From assembly GCA_938038825.1 (NCBI GenBank), contig CALHST010000413.1, positions 1-9,679 on the forward strand: DNA of 9,679 nucleotides. The letters are read 5' to 3'. Shown here piece by piece: positions 7,692 through 9,679 of the stretch (position 1 is its first letter; each line of letters opens with the position of its first letter). The translations under genes and the position numbers were made by a program. The DNA is from an uncultured Paracoccaceae bacterium. GTDB taxonomy: Bacteria; Pseudomonadota; Alphaproteobacteria; Rhodobacterales; Rhodobacteraceae. The notes below the pieces were generated by a model that was given only the letters and a program-made list of their open reading frames with translations, searched no databases and had not been told where the DNA came from.

Positions 7692-7717
7692 GTGGGGTGT
7701 GCTGAAGCACACCCTAC
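7692..7717. repeat. REP-like palindrome A
   Basis: Arms GGGTGTGC (7695-7702) and GCACACCC (7707-7714) form 8 perfect pairs around a TGAA loop, extended by G-T, T-A and G-C pairs to 11. The outer ends are GTGG on the + strand and GTAG on the - strand, like the GTRG foot of REP elements. It starts 8 bases after the stop of the binding-protein gene. No T-run follows, so it is not a standard terminator. Confidence 0.6.
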
Positions 7718-7746
7718 AGGCTGCTCGAACCGGTTTTCTAACACAG

Positions 7747-7772
7747 TAGGGTGAGCTTTAGCTCACGCTGGC
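7747..7772. repeat. REP-like palindrome B, inverted relative to A
   Basis: It begins GTAGGGTG, identical to the first eight bases of palindrome A read on the - strand. It then forms a GTGAGC / GCTCAC stem (7751-7756, 7761-7766) around a TTTA loop. Relative to A, one stem pair is swapped (T-A to A-T) with pairing kept. The distal arm has decayed. It ends 17 bases before the livH start. Confidence 0.5.
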
Positions 7773-7789
7773 CAAGATCAAGGCGCATC

Positions 7790-8644
7790 ATGACACAAAT
7801 CTTGATTCAGGGGCTTTTGCTCAGCGGTCTTTATGCGCTGATTGCGATGGGCTTTATGCTGATATTCTCGATTGGGCGCACCCTGAATTTGGCTTATGGC
7901 GCCTATCTGATGGTGGGCGGCTATGTCTATTTCTGGCTGAGTCAGCAGCTGGGCTTGCCCAAGATTGTCGGCATTGGTGGCGCGGTTTTGGTGGGCGTTC
8001 TAATGGGCCTGCTGAAACACCGTTTGATCGTGAAAACCCTAAAGGGCGACCATGTCGCTGTTGAAATCTCGACCTTGATATTGGCCGTGGTTTTGCAGGC
8101 GGGTGTTGTTCTTGTCTTTGGGGACAGCTCAAAAATCTTGCTGCCTATTGTGCCCGGTGTGGTCACTGTGGCGGGCGCGCAAGTGACCTATAACATTCTG
8201 GTGGCCACCATCATCAGTTGGGTGGTGATCTTGGCGCTTTATGCCTTTGTGCGGGGCACCCATACCGGGCGCGCCATGCAGGCGGTGTCCATGGACCCAA
8301 AAGGCGCTGCAATTTCGGGCATTGATCCAGACCGCATCAATTTGATCACCTGGGGAATCTCGGGCGCATTGGGGGCCCTTGGGGGCGTCTTTTTCGCCAG
8401 TTACACGCAGCTTTATCCCTCCATGTGGGTGGCACCGCTGATTATTTCGGTCGCAGTTGTCATTGTGGGCGGGATTGGGTCGATCCTTGGGACATTGATC
8501 GTGGCCCATATCGTCGGCTTTTTGGAAGTCATCATTGTGTCTGTTTGGGCGCCCGAGCTGCGCGGGGTCTTCACCATGCTTTTGATCATCGGTGTTTTGG
8601 TCATGCGGCCCCAAGGGTTGTTCGGGCGGGAGGAAACACATTGA
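7790..8644 (+). CDS. livH: LivH-type permease of the HAAT ABC importer
   Basis: This is an inner-membrane permease that forms half of the transport channel with the LivM-type protein. The ATG at 7790 is chosen because AAGG lies 6 bases upstream and the hydrophobic first helix begins at once. A GTG at 7751 in frame lies inside a palindrome and would add 13 basic residues. The product is 284 residues, normal for LivH (about 290-310). Family features seen: GLYALIAMGFMLIFSIGRTLNLAYGAYLMVGGY in the first 45 residues, the cytoplasmic coupling segment GRAMQAVSMDPKGAAISGID (160-179), the VIVGGIGSILG helix (224-234), and the PQGLFGR ending. About eight hydrophobic helices are visible. Its stop overlaps the start of livM by 4 bases (TTGA). 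The symbol denotes family membership, and the substrate is unknown. Confidence 0.95.
   Translation: MTQILIQGLLLSGLYALIAMGFMLIFSIGRTLNLAYGAYLMVGGYVYFWLSQQLGLPKIVGIGGAVLVGVLMGLLKHRLIVKTLKGDHVAVEISTLILAVVLQAGVVLVFGDSSKILLPIVPGVVTVAGAQVTYNILVATIISWVVILALYAFVRGTHTGRAMQAVSMDPKGAAISGIDPDRINLITWGISGALGALGGVFFASYTQLYPSMWVAPLIISVAVVIVGGIGSILGTLIVAHIVGFLEVIIVSVWAPELRGVFTMLLIIGVLVMRPQGLFGREETH
8628..8634 (+). promoter_or_regulatory. Ribosome binding site deciding the TTG start of livM
   Basis: GGGAGGA lies inside the end of livH, 6 bases before the TTG at 8641. It is the strongest Shine-Dalgarno in the region and fixes a TTG start overlapping the livH TGA as TTGA. Earlier in-frame starts have no such site, and the next ATG (8695) falls inside the first membrane helix. 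Confidence 0.7.
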
Positions 8645-9585
8645 ACCTGCGCGCGCATCATGTCCTGCTGTGGGGTCTGTTCATTGCCGGTCTGATGGTG
8701 ATGCCGGAACTGGTGTCCAAGGGCACCCTGCGCACCATGATCTTTGCCTGCTATCTGGCGATTTTCGCCATCAGTTGGGACGTGTTGTCGGGGCGCACGG
8801 GGTATATCTCTTTCGGGCATCCGTTCCTGATCGGGATTGGAGCCTATACTACCGCGATCCTGTCCAAACGCTTTGATGTGCCTGTCGAAATCTCGATCCC
8901 GCTGGCCGTGGTTGTGACCATGATTGCAGGGCTGATTGTCTTGCTGCCGGCGTTGCGGATCAAAGGCAGTTACTTCGCGCTTGTCACACTCGCCTTTATG
9001 GAGCTGATGTATCAGCTGGTGCAGGTCATTCGCCCGGATTTGACCGGGGGCACCCGTGGGATGTCGGGCCTGCAGACCCTGACGCGGGGTGCCTTGAACG
9101 GGTATTATCTGGCGGCCAGTCTGATGTCGGTTTTGGCGATTATTGCGTGGCTGTTGATGCGCACCCGCGTGGGCACGGCCCTTTGGGCCATTGGCATGAA
9201 CGAAGAAAGTGTGCGTGGATCGGGCTTATCAACAACGCGGCTCAAGGCGTTTGCGTTTCTTGTGTCCGCCGCCATCGCGGGGCTGGGGGGGGCGTTTTAT
9301 GTGCATTACCTTGGGTCCATCGCGCCGCGTGCGCTGTTTGATATCAACTTCCTGTTCACCATTATCGTCGCGGTTCTGATTGGCGGGGCAGGGACCATCA
9401 TTGGCCCGATTATTGGCGCGTTCTTCATGGTGTTTCTGCTGGAATGGTTGCGCCCTTGGCTGCCGGGGGCGGAACGGTATTTCGTCTATGGGCTGATTGC
9501 GCTGTTGCTGTATATGTTCCAGCCCAAAGGCATCATGGCCATTCTTGCTGGGCTGTGGGTGCGCCTTAAGCGGGTGACGTCATGA
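8641..9585 (+). CDS. livM: LivM-type permease of the HAAT ABC importer
   Basis: This is the second inner-membrane permease subunit, partner of the LivH-type protein. The start is a TTG at 8641 with GGGAGGA 6 bases upstream. The frame stays open further upstream, but that part overlaps livH and does not encode family-like sequence. The product is 314 residues, close to the usual size. Family features: GYISFGHPFLIGIGAYT (54-70), LRIKGSYFALVTLAFMEL (105-122), TGGTRGMSGL (135-144), the coupling segment ALWAIGMNEESVRGSGL (180-196), and AVLIGGAGTIIGPIIGA (244-260). About nine to ten membrane helices are apparent. livG begins within its last codons (ATGA overlap), so LivM and LivG should be made in fixed ratio. 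Residue 190 region has VRGSG where many members have small residues (AARSLG), a conservative difference. Confidence 0.95.
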   Translation: MNLRAHHVLLWGLFIAGLMVMPELVSKGTLRTMIFACYLAIFAISWDVLSGRTGYISFGHPFLIGIGAYTTAILSKRFDVPVEISIPLAVVVTMIAGLIVLLPALRIKGSYFALVTLAFMELMYQLVQVIRPDLTGGTRGMSGLQTLTRGALNGYYLAASLMSVLAIIAWLLMRTRVGTALWAIGMNEESVRGSGLSTTRLKAFAFLVSAAIAGLGGAFYVHYLGSIAPRALFDINFLFTIIVAVLIGGAGTIIGPIIGAFFMVFLLEWLRPWLPGAERYFVYGLIALLLYMFQPKGIMAILAGLWVRLKRVTS

Positions 9586-9679
9586 AGCTTGCCTTGCAAA
9601 TTCAGAACCTGGTCAAAACCTTTGGTGGGCTTGTGGCCACAAATGACCTGAGCTTTGATCTGGCGGAAGGGGAAAGCCT
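9582..9679 (+). CDS. livG: LivG-type ATPase of the HAAT ABC importer, 3' partial
   Basis: This is the start of the cytoplasmic ATP-binding subunit that powers the two permeases. The ATG overlaps the livM stop by 4 bases (ATGA). The 32 complete codons read MKLALQIQNLVKTFGGLVAT and then NDLSFDLAEGES. This fits the LivG N-terminus, where LxKxFGGLxAxxDLSF leads into the strand before the Walker A loop. The Walker A motif itself would fall just past the window edge and is not seen. The other ATPase subunit (LivF) is expected downstream. Confidence 0.88.
   Translation, partial: MKLALQIQNLVKTFGGLVATNDLSFDLAEGES

Noticed and set aside
7063..7710. Open frame of 215 codons on the - strand over the binding-protein gene
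   Set aside because: It is antisense to a clear periplasmic binding protein, and its product resembles no family.
7692..7717. Palindrome A as a Rho-independent terminator after the binding-protein gene
   Set aside because: No T-run follows the stem; the only T4 is about 20 bases further on. The paired, GTRG-footed layout fits a REP element better.
8425..8640. 72-codon upstream extension of livM
   Set aside because: It overlaps livH out of frame and lacks family similarity. The TTG at 8641 has a strong ribosome binding site.

Overview
The window looks like a chromosomal segment from a marine alphaproteobacterium, most likely of the Roseobacter/Rhodobacterales type. This is inferred from the mid-range GC content, frequent GTG/TTG starts, a LivJ-HMG type transporter operon and a GTATAC-cored operator of the kind bound by GntR/FadR-type repressors. 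No taxonomic marker gene is present. All genes run on the + strand, and the opposite strand holds only shadow frames.

Left part (1-6124): three consecutive, tightly spaced genes encode large soluble proteins that are almost entirely alpha-helical. The first is cut by the window edge (at least 371 residues). The others have 781 and 874 residues. The gaps are 22 and 13 bases, each with its own ribosome binding site, so they form one transcription unit. I recognise no named domain, signal peptide or catalytic motif in any of them. Proteins 1 and 2 end in a related C-terminal module of about 120 residues, with an ungapped match of 8 identities in 19 around a Trp and collinear matches up to the C-terminus. 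They are therefore likely diverged paralogues. Protein 3 has a different composition, with Ala/Gly-rich amphipathic helices on either side of a charged coiled coil. This is the part of the window most likely to be an undescribed system.

Boundary (6125-6399): a bulged hairpin followed by five T's (6200-6229) is a credible Rho-independent terminator for the helical-protein operon. It is followed by a probable promoter overlapping a perfect 10-bp palindrome (CTGTATACAG, 6339-6348).

Right part (6400-9679): an ABC importer operon of the branched-chain amino acid/amide/urea (HAAT) type. The order is a periplasmic binding protein with signal peptide, a LivH-type permease, a LivM-type permease, and the start of a LivG-type ATPase cut by the window end. 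livH, livM and livG are coupled by 4-base stop/start overlaps. The 106-base gap between the binding protein and livH carries two REP-like palindromes in inverted orientation, an arrangement like the REP elements of malE-malF that favour expression of the binding protein over the permeases. The transported substrate cannot be read from the sequence.
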